Assembly: GCA_039594205.1 (NCBI GenBank)
Contig: JBCNNW010000007.1
Coordinates: 31,519 to 95,518, forward strand
Reading direction: 5' to 3'
From: Pseudescherichia sp039594205
Lineage (GTDB): Bacteria; Pseudomonadota; Gammaproteobacteria; Enterobacterales; Enterobacteriaceae
DNA length: 64,000 nt
Part shown: positions 34,808-42,677 of the stretch, one piece after another
How positions within the stretch are numbered: the first letter of the stretch is position 1
Layout: each line of letters begins with the position of its first letter
Notes under the pieces: generated by a model
Seen by the model: only the letters and a program-made list of their open reading frames with translations
Databases searched by the model: none
Told to the model about the DNA's origin: nothing
Made by a program: the position numbers and the translations under genes

Positions 34808-36352
34808 ATGCAATCCTCTGTTAATCACCAAGAGAGCCGAACGTTCTTCGGCCATCCCTATCCGCTCGGCTCGCTGTTCTTCACCGAGATGTGGGAGCGT
34901 TTCTCGTTTTACGGCATCCGTCCACTGCTGATCCTGTTTATGGCTGCTACGGTGTATGACGGCGGGATGGGCCTGGCACGTGAGAACGCCTCCGCCATTG
35001 TCGGCATCTTTGCCGGTACTATGTATCTTGCCGCACTGCCGGGTGGCTGGCTGGCGGATAACTGGCTCGGCCAGCAGCGCGCGGTCTGGTACGGCTCGAT
35101 CCTGATTGCCCTCGGCCACCTGTCGATTGCACTCTCTGCCTTTATGGGCGACAACCTGTTCTTTATTGGCCTGATGTTCATCGTGCTCGGCTCTGGTCTG
35201 TTCAAGACCTGTATCTCGGTGATGGTCGGCACCCTGTATAAAAAAGGTGATGCGCGTCGCGACGGCGGTTTCTCGCTGTTCTACATGGGCATCAATATGG
35301 GCTCCTTCATTGCGCCGCTGATCTCCGGCTGGCTGATTAAGAGCCACGGCTGGCACTGGGGCTTTGGTATCGGCGGCATCGGGATGCTGGTGGCGCTGAT
35401 CATCTTCCGCGTGTTTGCCGTTCCGGCCATGAAACGCTACGACAGCGAAGTCGGCCTGGATTCCACCTGGAACAGCCCGGTGGTGAAGAGAAAAGGCGTG
35501 GGCATGTGGCTGCTGGCGCTGGCGGTTGGCGTAGCGGTTATCGTAACGCTGATTGCACAGGGCGTGATTGTCATCAACCCGGTCGCGGTCGCCAGCGTGC
35601 TGGTGTACGTGATTGCGGCATCGGTGGCGCTTTACTTCATCTATCTGTTTATCTTTGCTGGCCTGAACCGCAAAGAGCGCGCCCGTCTGCTGGTGTGCTT
35701 TATCCTGCTGGTCTCCGCAGCGTTCTTCTGGTCTGCGTTTGAGCAGAAGCCGACCTCATTCAACCTCTTTGCCAATGACTATACCAATCGCATGATCGGT
35801 GATTTTGAGATCCCTGCCGTGTGGTTCCAGTCAATTAACGCCCTGTTCATTATTCTGCTGGCCCCGGTATTCAGCTGGGCATGGCCGAAGCTGGCGAGCA
35901 TGAACATTCGTCCGAGCAGTATCACCAAGTTCGTGATCGGTATTCTGTTTGCGGCGGCAGGCTTTGGCCTGATGATGCTGGCGGCGCAGAACGTGCTGAA
36001 TAGCGGCGGGGCAGGGGTGTCTCCTTTCTGGCTGGTAGGCAGCATCCTGATGCTGACGCTCGGTGAGCTGTGCCTGAGCCCGATTGGTCTGGCGACCATG
36101 ACTCTGCTGGCCCCGGAAAGAATGCGTGGTCAAATGATGGGGCTGTGGTTCTGCGCAAGCGCGCTGGGTAACCTGGCGGCAGGCCTGATTGGCGGTCACG
36201 TCAAGGCCGACCAGCTTGATATGCTGCCGGATCTCTTTGCCCGCTGCTCCGTTGCCCTGTTGATCTGCGCCGCCGTGCTGATCGTCCTTATTGTTCCGGT
36301 TCGCCGCATGCTGGCAAACGCCCAGGCTAAACCGGCCGCTAACGCCGGATAA
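34808..36352 (+). CDS. POT/PTR2-family proton-dependent oligopeptide transporter
   Basis: The 514-residue protein has about 14 hydrophobic helices and the POT signature EMWERFSFYG at residues 27-36, a form of ExxERFxxY used in proton coupling. The second family segment FYMGINMGSFIAPLISG is near residue 160. Such proteins import di- and tripeptides with protons. It is a Dtp-type carrier, but which one cannot be decided by eye. GGGAGAAAT precedes the ATG. The last five codons form the left end of a 53-bp direct repeat. E. coli lacks a transporter gene at this site, so it is accessory. Confidence 0.88.
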   Translation: MQSSVNHQESRTFFGHPYPLGSLFFTEMWERFSFYGIRPLLILFMAATVYDGGMGLARENASAIVGIFAGTMYLAALPGGWLADNWLGQQRAVWYGSILIALGHLSIALSAFMGDNLFFIGLMFIVLGSGLFKTCISVMVGTLYKKGDARRDGGFSLFYMGINMGSFIAPLISGWLIKSHGWHWGFGIGGIGMLVALIIFRVFAVPAMKRYDSEVGLDSTWNSPVVKRKGVGMWLLALAVGVAVIVTLIAQGVIVINPVAVASVLVYVIAASVALYFIYLFIFAGLNRKERARLLVCFILLVSAAFFWSAFEQKPTSFNLFANDYTNRMIGDFEIPAVWFQSINALFIILLAPVFSWAWPKLASMNIRPSSITKFVIGILFAAAGFGLMMLAAQNVLNSGGAGVSPFWLVGSILMLTLGELCLSPIGLATMTLLAPERMRGQMMGLWFCASALGNLAAGLIGGHVKADQLDMLPDLFARCSVALLICAAVLIVLIVPVRRMLANAQAKPAANAG

Positions 36353-36390
36353 TGCTCAACGTTGCCGGGGCAGATGCTATGCCCCGGTAA
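36338..36390. repeat. 53-bp direct repeat, left copy (end of POT gene plus hairpin)
   Basis: The copy spans the last four codons and stop of the POT transporter and a hairpin CCGGGGCA / TGCCCCGG (36365-36372 with 36380-36387). It is identical over all 53 bases to 37375-37427. Confidence 0.95.
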
Positions 36391-36416
36391 AATCGTGTCG
36401 CATATTACTACTCTTC

Positions 36417-36438
36417 AGCCCGCATCCTGCGGGCTTTT
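36417..36438 (+). terminator. rho-independent terminator downstream of the POT gene
   Basis: AGCCCGCA / TGCGGGCT with a TCC loop is followed by TTTTT. It lies between the left 53-bp repeat and the small membrane-protein gene. Confidence 0.88.
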
Positions 36439-36559
36439 TCGTATCAATGAAGCATATAACGAAGCACTAAAGCGCAAGTTATCGGCATATCTAAAGTCGT
36501 ATTATGCGTGAACTCTTGAACTTGAGGATGTTGCAAGGTCCTTCTGATAAGGAGCTGTG

Positions 36560-36982
36560 ATGCAAAGAGAACGGGCTTTTAAAAAGCGATACATTGTCGC
36601 TCTTGTCATCATTGTACTGGCATGGGCAGCCTATATGCTCCCCAGCTGGTTTTTTCCTGTTGGCTATACGCTCTGTAAAAAAGTTCCTGTGAACGATAAG
36701 GCGAATATGTATGTAGTACAGACCGATGCGGGAGCGACGACAGCGTTTTCGTATCGTTATTACGTAGTTGACGCAAAGGAAAGCGATACTGATTTTATGG
36801 GAAACGTTGCTAACGCTGCGCCGTTCCTAAACACAAAGGATGAAAAAGCCGTACTGAAGGTGAAGGATAACCAAATTTACCTCCGCGTTCGCGGTGAAAT
36901 TTACTCTTTCGATAGCCCTGCGGTGTATCAGAGTGGTTCTGAAATCCACAGCGTTGATATCTATCTTGAAGCTGCACCATGA
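36560..36982 (+). CDS. small single-pass membrane protein, unknown function
   Basis: The product (140 residues) has a basic N-terminus, one transmembrane helix at about residues 9-30 and a 105-residue domain predicted to face the periplasm. ATG at 36560 is chosen because TAAGGAG lies five bases upstream; GTG at 36557 is in frame. The downstream gene is a paralog that shares the pattern VNDK...YYxxDAK...DFM...VKDxxxxLxVRGxxYSF. No family was recognised. The layout (anchored, tandem paralogs, accessory position) recalls immunity proteins against periplasm-acting toxins, but nothing in the sequence proves this. Confidence 0.7.
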   Translation: MQRERAFKKRYIVALVIIVLAWAAYMLPSWFFPVGYTLCKKVPVNDKANMYVVQTDAGATTAFSYRYYVVDAKESDTDFMGNVANAAPFLNTKDEKAVLKVKDNQIYLRVRGEIYSFDSPAVYQSGSEIHSVDIYLEAAP

Positions 36983-37369
36983 ATATAGGTTTTAGCTGGC
37001 GTACAGGAGCTGTCTTTGTTTTGCTTATCCTTGGGTTCTGGGCGTATCAATTCCGCGATCTGTTTACCGTATATGAACAGCTGAAGGGTAAGATGAATGT
37101 AAACGATAAGCTGACTCTGTATATCACGCAGGCGGCATCCAGTTCGCTTTCAAAGGATACCTACCATTACTATCTCTATGATGCGAAGAAAAGTCCTGAT
37201 GATTTCATGGCACATATAAAAGACGTGGAGCCTATTATGGTTACTGACGACTATAAGGCTAACGCAGAGGTGAGATGGGCAGCTTGATTTGTATGTTCGC
37301 GGAAACGTCTATTCTTTCAGAAATGTAGGTTACAGCGTTAGAATTCATCTTGATGCGGCACTTTACTAA
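36979..37369 (+). pseudogene. frameshifted paralog of the preceding small membrane protein
   Basis: The frame opens at an ATG overlapping the previous stop as ATGA and has a transmembrane helix near residues 7-23. It ends early at 37287 after GAGGTGAGATGG. Reading from 37277 in another frame gives DGQLDLYVRGNVYSF and continues to a stop at 37369, which aligns with DNQIYLRVRGEIYSF of the upstream paralog. Restoring two bases (GTGAAAGATGGG instead of GTGAGATGGG) gives VKDGQ, matching VKDNQ. So this is an apparent 2-base deletion; recent inactivation or a sequencing error cannot be told apart. Confidence 0.82.
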
Positions 37370-37374
37370 CAGCA

Positions 37375-37427
37375 GCTAACGCCGGATAATGCTCAACGTT
37401 GCCGGGGCAGATGCTATGCCCCGGTAA
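37375..37427. repeat. 53-bp direct repeat, right copy
   Basis: All 53 bases match 36338-36390, including the four C-terminal codons and stop of the POT gene and its hairpin, although no transporter gene precedes it here. It starts five bases after the end of the frameshifted paralog. The two copies enclose 984 bases. Confidence 0.95.
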
Positions 37428-37463
37428 TTATTGGGTAGGTTAAGCCAACCCTCGCCCCGGCGC

Positions 37464-37898
37464 TTAAAACTCTCGCGATATTGTCATATAGCCGTTATAG
37501 CGTACTGAGCACTCTTCATCATTCATCAGTGCTGAGGAGATAAATACGTCTTTTTTGCCGTCATTATTAGTGTAGGTGTAACGAACTATTAAATTCATTG
37601 CATGGTTGCTGTGATAAATTTGGAAGTAATCATTTTCAGATAGACTGTTTCCGGTTGCGCTATCGGCTTTAGCCATCTGCCGGGCAAACACGTCGGATAC
37701 CGGAGTAATACTCAATATCTCCGTGGCGATTTTACTGTTTGGTATGTTTGCCAGCTTAATTCCAGGGGCGTTTTTAACGCTGACCTGTAACATGCTTTCA
37801 GCATAATGGCCTGGGGCAGCACATTCACTTCCGGGTAAATCCGCAGCATAACTCACCGTCGGCAGCACTATGATAATGTACGGGACTAAAACTTTCAT
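37464..37898 (-). CDS. putative periplasmic protein, unknown function
   Basis: The 144-residue product starts with a short signal peptide (about residues 1-18, ending SYA) and is then soluble. Three cysteines in the mature part (in GSECAAPGHYAES and NDEECSVRYNGY) could form one disulfide. Similar small secreted proteins occur in other enterobacteria, but I cannot name a family with a known role. It is transcribed toward the right 53-bp repeat and away from yfgJ. Start and frame look sound. Confidence 0.65.
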   Translation of the reverse strand: MKVLVPYIIIVLPTVSYAADLPGSECAAPGHYAESMLQVSVKNAPGIKLANIPNSKIATEILSITPVSDVFARQMAKADSATGNSLSENDYFQIYHSNHAMNLIVRYTYTNNDGKKDVFISSALMNDEECSVRYNGYMTISREF

Positions 37899-38167
37899 TG
37901 GGTAACCTTTGGGTCTCTATCAGCTTTCATCAATGTATTAATCTGGAACGCAATTAGCTACCCATTAGCGTTTATAAAGGTTTATAGGTGTAATATGGTA
38001 TGTAATAAAATTAACCAAAAGAGGCGGGGTGAATATATGTTTTTTGATTATATTGCTGATGAATAATATGGCGGCTCACAAGCGGCACATCCTATGCAGT
38101 CACTTGCATTGTCCACAGGAACATAAGAGCGTTATAATGAGTTAGTTAAAATATTACAGGAGGCGTT

Positions 38168-38389
38168 ATGCAACTGACCTGTCCTGATTGCGATAAACCG
38201 CTGGAACTGGTGGGCACTCATGCACATTGCGAAAATTGTAATCGTGATGTGGCGTTACAAGCCCGCTGCCCCGAGTGCCATCAGCCATTAGAGGTGCTTA
38301 AAGCCTGCGGGGCGGTGGACTACTTCTGCCAGCATGGCCACGGGCTGATCTCGAAAAAGCGCGTCGAGTTCGTCAGGGCTGACGCCTAA
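38168..38389 (+). CDS. yfgJ: zinc-ribbon protein YfgJ
   Basis: This 73-residue protein carries paired CxxC knuckles (CPDC, CENC, CPEC) and a late Cys/His pair in YFCQHGHGL, fitting a double zinc ribbon. It matches E. coli YfgJ, a conserved protein of unknown function encoded between der and xseA. A good AGGAGG lies upstream of the ATG. Confidence 0.9.
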   Translation: MQLTCPDCDKPLELVGTHAHCENCNRDVALQARCPECHQPLEVLKACGAVDYFCQHGHGLISKKRVEFVRADA

Positions 38390-38455
38390 TCACAAAATTT
38401 GCGCAATTGTCTCTTAGCACTTACGTTTTTAACTGCTCATAAAAAGAGAAACGTA

Positions 38456-39598
38456 ATGAAAAGAGACGTGGCGTTAGGAGTCACCGGCTTTGCATTGATC
38501 GCCGTAACCTATGGGATGGCGAGATTTTCATGGGGGATCATGCTGCCCGATATTCGACAGGCGATCCCTTTCACACCAGAAGTCGCTGGCTTAATTGCCG
38601 CCTGCAGCTACGTAGCCTATTGCTTATCTGTCTTTATCGCATCCTTTTTAACCAGCCGTTTCGGCCCCCGCGTTACGGCAATATTGGCTGCCATGGTGGC
38701 CGCCGCTGGATTGCTCATCATGGCTTTTGCGGCTACGCCGCTCTGGCTGGCGCTCGGCCTGTTTATTGCGGGCCTTAGCTCTGGGCTGGCCTCTCCCTCC
38801 CTGGCGGGTGCCGTCAACGATGCCGTTGCCGATGAACGGCAGACGCAGGTGAATACAACGATCAACGCCGGAACAAGCGGGGGCATCATCCTGTCTGTCC
38901 CCATTCTTTTTTTCATACCGGGCGGGTGGCGCGTCTCCTGCATGGTTTTCGCTTTACTGGCGCTGATATGCCTGATCGCTGCGTGGCGTACTCTTCCTAA
39001 GCACGTGTCTAAACCGAGAGAGGGATCGCCGCACTGGCGCGCACTTTTTCGCAAGCCGGGCATGTTGCGGTTGTTAGTCATTGCTTTTGTCAGCGGTACT
39101 GCCAGCGCAGCCTGGTGGAGCTTTGGGCCTGAGTTACTTCAGCAGCACAGCAGGGTAGATAGCGCGATGACAAACATCCTGTGGCTGGTGAGCGGTGGTG
39201 CAGGCGTCCTCGCCGTGTTTACCGGCAGCGTGGCGAGACGTATCGGCATGCGCGGCGTTTACTGGGGATCGCAGCTCTTTATGGCCGTATCTTTGGCCGC
39301 GCTGGCGGTGAGCCATGGTTTTAGCGGGTGGCTTTTTCCGGTGGTGGCAATGAGCGGCGCGGGGTATGTCATTTTGTCCGGCGTGCTGCTGGTGCAGGGG
39401 GCGGAGATTGCGCAACCTTCGCCCGCGGCGGGCGTCAGTATGGCTTTCCTGATGCTGGCCGCTGGGCAGGTAGTCGGCTCGGTTCTCTTTGGCCAGCTCT
39501 ATGGCGCGATCGGTGCAACTGGCGCACTGGCTGTTTTTTCTGGCCTGTCATGGGCGATGCTTGCCGTTACGCCTGACAGACATCATCAGGCGAACTAG
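38456..39598 (+). CDS. MFS transporter of unknown substrate
   Basis: The 380-residue protein has about 12 transmembrane segments of the major facilitator fold and the YbfB/YjiJ-like opening GVTGFALIAVTYGMARFSWGIMLP. ATG at 38456 is chosen, with AAAGAGAAACG upstream; a longer frame to 38399 has no signal. The gene runs head-to-tail with yfgJ and ends two bases from the convergent xseA stop. It is an addition to the usual yfgJ-xseA interval. Substrate cannot be inferred. Confidence 0.8.
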   Translation: MKRDVALGVTGFALIAVTYGMARFSWGIMLPDIRQAIPFTPEVAGLIAACSYVAYCLSVFIASFLTSRFGPRVTAILAAMVAAAGLLIMAFAATPLWLALGLFIAGLSSGLASPSLAGAVNDAVADERQTQVNTTINAGTSGGIILSVPILFFIPGGWRVSCMVFALLALICLIAAWRTLPKHVSKPREGSPHWRALFRKPGMLRLLVIAFVSGTASAAWWSFGPELLQQHSRVDSAMTNILWLVSGGAGVLAVFTGSVARRIGMRGVYWGSQLFMAVSLAALAVSHGFSGWLFPVVAMSGAGYVILSGVLLVQGAEIAQPSPAAGVSMAFLMLAAGQVVGSVLFGQLYGAIGATGALAVFSGLSWAMLAVTPDRHHQAN

Positions 39599-39600
39599 CG

Positions 39601-40974
39601 TCAGGCTTTTTTACGTGCCCGTGTTTTTTTAGCGGCGGTCACGCCCTTCACTTCACTCTCCACCCAGCCATCAACCAGGCGGGTGGTAAGCATATCCCCG
39701 GCTTTTACCTGTTTGGTCTGCTTCAGCACATTGCCATCCGTTGCGGTGGTCACGCTGTAGCCGCGTGCCAGGGTAGCCAGTGGGCTGACAGCGTCGAGAT
39801 GGGTCATGGCGTTGCCGAAGCGTTCCCGGGTAGCGCTAAGCCTGGCGCTCATCAGCTGGGCCAGACGGTACTCTAACTGCTGAACGCGATTTTGGGCGCG
39901 GTGAATACGCGGCTGGGGAGAGTGCTGGTTTAGCCGCTGGGTCATGCGCTGCTGGCGCTGGCCTGAACGCTTAAGCTGATTATCCATCGCGTAGGTCATC
40001 CGCTGGCGCAGTCGCTCAAGCACGGTTTGCTGACGCGCCAGCCGCAGCTGCGGGTGCTGCTGTTGCAGGCGGTGCTCCAGCTGAGTAAAGCGACGGGTGC
40101 GGTTAGCGAGGTAGTAATCCATCGCCATCTCCAGCCGCTGCTGGCCGCTTTGCAGCTGACGCAGGAGTTCAAGCTGGTTGCGGCTGACCATCTCTGCGGC
40201 GGCAGACGGGGTCGGCGCACGCAGGTCGGCCACAAAGTCGGCGATGGTGACATCGGTTTCATGGCCGACGGCGCTGACGATAGGGATCTGGCTGGCGAAA
40301 ATTGCCCGCGCTACGCGCTCGTCGTTGAAGCTCCAGAGATCCTCCAGCGAGCCGCCGCCGCGCCCGACGATCAGCACGTCACACTCCTTGCGGCTGTTCG
40401 CCAGCGCAATGGCGCGAACGATCTGCCCCGGAGCATCTTCACCCTGAACGGCGGTCGGGTAGATCACCACCGGCAGGGAGGGATCGCGACGCTTAAGCAC
40501 GTGCAGAATATCGTGCAGCGCGGCCCCGGTTTTCGAGGTGATCACCCCTACGCAGTGGGCAGGGGAGGGAAGCGGCTGCTTGCTCTGCTGATCGAACAGT
40601 CCCTCTGCCGCCAGCTTCGCCTTGAGCTGCTCGTACTTCTGCTGGAGCAGGCCTTCCCCTGCGGGCTGCATGCTTTCGACGATGATCTGGTACTCGCCGC
40701 GCGGCTCGTAGAGCGTAATGTTGGCGCGGACCAGAACCTGCTGTCCATGCTGGGGACGAAAGGTTACCCGACGGTTGCTGTTACGGAACATTGCACAGCG
40801 AACCTGGGCGGTGTCATCCTTCAGCGTGAAGTACCAGTGACCGGAGGCAGGTTGGGTAAAGTTTGAGATCTCACCGCTGATCCAGACCTGGCCAACTTCT
40901 CTTTCCAGCAGCAGGCGCACCGTCTGATTCAGGCGGCTAACGGTAAAAATTGCGGGGGATTGCATTGATGACAT
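39601..40974 (-). CDS. xseA: exodeoxyribonuclease VII large subunit
   Basis: XseA (457 residues; E. coli 456) is the catalytic subunit of a nuclease that degrades single-stranded DNA from both ends. An N-terminal OB fold (about 1-105) is followed by the catalytic domain with VGRGGGSLEDLWSFNDE and SAVGHETDVTIADFVADLRAPTPSAAAE. A long coiled-coil region that binds XseB follows, and the C-terminus is lysine/arginine rich. It diverges from guaB, as in E. coli. Confidence 0.97.
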   Translation of the reverse strand: MSSMQSPAIFTVSRLNQTVRLLLEREVGQVWISGEISNFTQPASGHWYFTLKDDTAQVRCAMFRNSNRRVTFRPQHGQQVLVRANITLYEPRGEYQIIVESMQPAGEGLLQQKYEQLKAKLAAEGLFDQQSKQPLPSPAHCVGVITSKTGAALHDILHVLKRRDPSLPVVIYPTAVQGEDAPGQIVRAIALANSRKECDVLIVGRGGGSLEDLWSFNDERVARAIFASQIPIVSAVGHETDVTIADFVADLRAPTPSAAAEMVSRNQLELLRQLQSGQQRLEMAMDYYLANRTRRFTQLEHRLQQQHPQLRLARQQTVLERLRQRMTYAMDNQLKRSGQRQQRMTQRLNQHSPQPRIHRAQNRVQQLEYRLAQLMSARLSATRERFGNAMTHLDAVSPLATLARGYSVTTATDGNVLKQTKQVKAGDMLTTRLVDGWVESEVKGVTAAKKTRARKKA

Positions 40975-41065
40975 GTGAGCCAGATCAAATTTTAAATCAG
41001 AAGGTTAATTAATCGATAGTAACCCGATGGGCCGCAATCGCAACTATTTTTCCAAAAAAGTGTAG

Positions 41066-41091
41066 ATGCAATCGGTTACGCTCTGTATAAT
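41066..41091 (+). promoter_or_regulatory. guaBA promoter with PurR box
   Basis: ATGCAATCGGTTACGC (41066-41081) fits the PurR operator pattern, and a perfect -10 TATAAT lies at 41086-41091. The -35 region overlaps the operator. Guanine or hypoxanthine bound to PurR would repress guaBA here. Assignment follows the E. coli model. Confidence 0.75.
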
Positions 41092-41131
41092 GCCACGGCA
41101 ATATTTAACCACCCGGTCAGAGATATTGCCC

Positions 41132-42598
41132 ATGCTACGTATCGCTAAAGAAGCCCTGACGTTTGACGACGTCCTCCTCGTTCCCGCTCATTCTACCGTT
41201 CTGCCGAATACTGCCGACCTCAGCACCCAGCTTACCAAAACCATTCGCCTGAACATTCCTATGCTCTCCGCAGCAATGGACACCGTGACGGAAGCGCGTC
41301 TGGCTATCGCCCTGGCGCAGGAAGGGGGCATCGGTTTTATCCATAAAAACATGTCCATTGAGCGCCAGGCGGAAGAAGTACGCCGCGTGAAAAAACATGA
41401 GTCCGGCGTGGTAACCGATCCGCAGACCGTGCTGCCAACCACCACCCTGCGTGAAGTGAAAGAGCTGACCGAGCGTAACGGCTTTGCCGGTTACCCGGTC
41501 GTAACCGCTGACTACGAGCTGGTGGGGATCATTACCGGTCGTGATGTGCGTTTCGTGACTGACCTGAGCCAGCCGGTGAGCGTGTACATGACGCCGAAAG
41601 AGCGTCTGGTCACCGTGCGTGAAAATGAAGCGCGTGACGCCGTACTGGCTAAGATGCACGAGAAACGCGTTGAGAAGGCGCTGGTTGTAGACGAGAGCTT
41701 CCACCTGCGCGGCATGATCACCGTAAAAGATTTCCAGAAAGCCGAACGTAAACCGAACGCCTGTAAAGACGAGCATGGCCGTCTGCGCGTGGGCGCTGCG
41801 GTAGGCGCAGGCGCGGGCAACGAAGAGCGCGTCGATGCGCTGGTTGCCGCTGGCGTTGACGTGCTGCTGATTGACTCCTCCCACGGCCACTCCGAAGGCG
41901 TGCTGCAGCGTATTCGTGAGACCCGTGCAAAATACCCTGACCTGCAGATCATTGGCGGCAACGTGGCGACCGGTGCAGGCGCGCGTGCCCTGGCCGACGC
42001 TGGCGTCAGCGCGGTGAAGGTGGGGATCGGCCCTGGTTCTATCTGTACGACCCGTATCGTGACCGGCGTGGGCGTTCCGCAGATCACCGCGGTTTCCGAC
42101 GCGGTAGCAGCACTCGAAGGCACCGGCATTCCGGTTATCGCCGACGGCGGCATCCGCTTCTCCGGCGATATCGCGAAAGCGATTGCCGCAGGCGCAGCGG
42201 CGGTAATGGTTGGCTCTATGCTGGCCGGTACCGAAGAGTCTCCGGGCGAGATCGAACTCTTCCAGGGCCGCTCTTACAAATCCTATCGCGGCATGGGCTC
42301 GCTGGGTGCGATGTCCAAAGGCTCCTCCGATCGCTACTTCCAGACCGATAACGCCGCTGACAAGCTAGTGCCAGAAGGTATCGAAGGCCGCGTAGCGTAC
42401 AAAGGCTACCTGAAAGAGATCATTCACCAGCAGATGGGCGGCCTGCGCTCCTGTATGGGTCTGACCGGCTGTGGTACTATCGACGCGCTGCGTACGCAGG
42501 CTGAATTTGTACGCATCAGCGGGGCGGGCATTCAGGAGAGCCACGTTCACGACGTGACCATCACTAAAGAGTCCCCGAACTACCGCATGGGTTCCTGA
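41132..42598 (+). CDS. guaB: IMP dehydrogenase
   Basis: GuaB (488 residues) oxidises IMP to XMP with NAD+, the first committed step to GMP. The catalytic Cys305 lies in GSICTTR. Two CBS domains occupy about residues 93-205 and sense nucleotides. ATG at 41132 (MLRIAKEALTFDD) matches E. coli; an open frame extends to 41066 through the promoter and is not coding. It is co-transcribed with guaA. Confidence 0.98.
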   Translation: MLRIAKEALTFDDVLLVPAHSTVLPNTADLSTQLTKTIRLNIPMLSAAMDTVTEARLAIALAQEGGIGFIHKNMSIERQAEEVRRVKKHESGVVTDPQTVLPTTTLREVKELTERNGFAGYPVVTADYELVGIITGRDVRFVTDLSQPVSVYMTPKERLVTVRENEARDAVLAKMHEKRVEKALVVDESFHLRGMITVKDFQKAERKPNACKDEHGRLRVGAAVGAGAGNEERVDALVAAGVDVLLIDSSHGHSEGVLQRIRETRAKYPDLQIIGGNVATGAGARALADAGVSAVKVGIGPGSICTTRIVTGVGVPQITAVSDAVAALEGTGIPVIADGGIRFSGDIAKAIAAGAAAVMVGSMLAGTEESPGEIELFQGRSYKSYRGMGSLGAMSKGSSDRYFQTDNAADKLVPEGIEGRVAYKGYLKEIIHQQMGGLRSCMGLTGCGTIDALRTQAEFVRISGAGIQESHVHDVTITKESPNYRMGS

Positions 42599-42605
42599 TT
42601 TAATT

Positions 42606-42637
42606 TGTAGGCCGGGTGGGCGTAACGCTGCCCGGCA
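42606..42637. repeat. REP element between guaB and guaA
   Basis: TGTAGGCCGGGT...CCCGGCA forms a REP hairpin (arms 42611-42617 and 42631-42636) in the 79-base gap. Confidence 0.75.
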
Positions 42638-42677
42638 CTTATTTTCTCTATCTGCTTCTGCCTCGGAACAATCGTCA

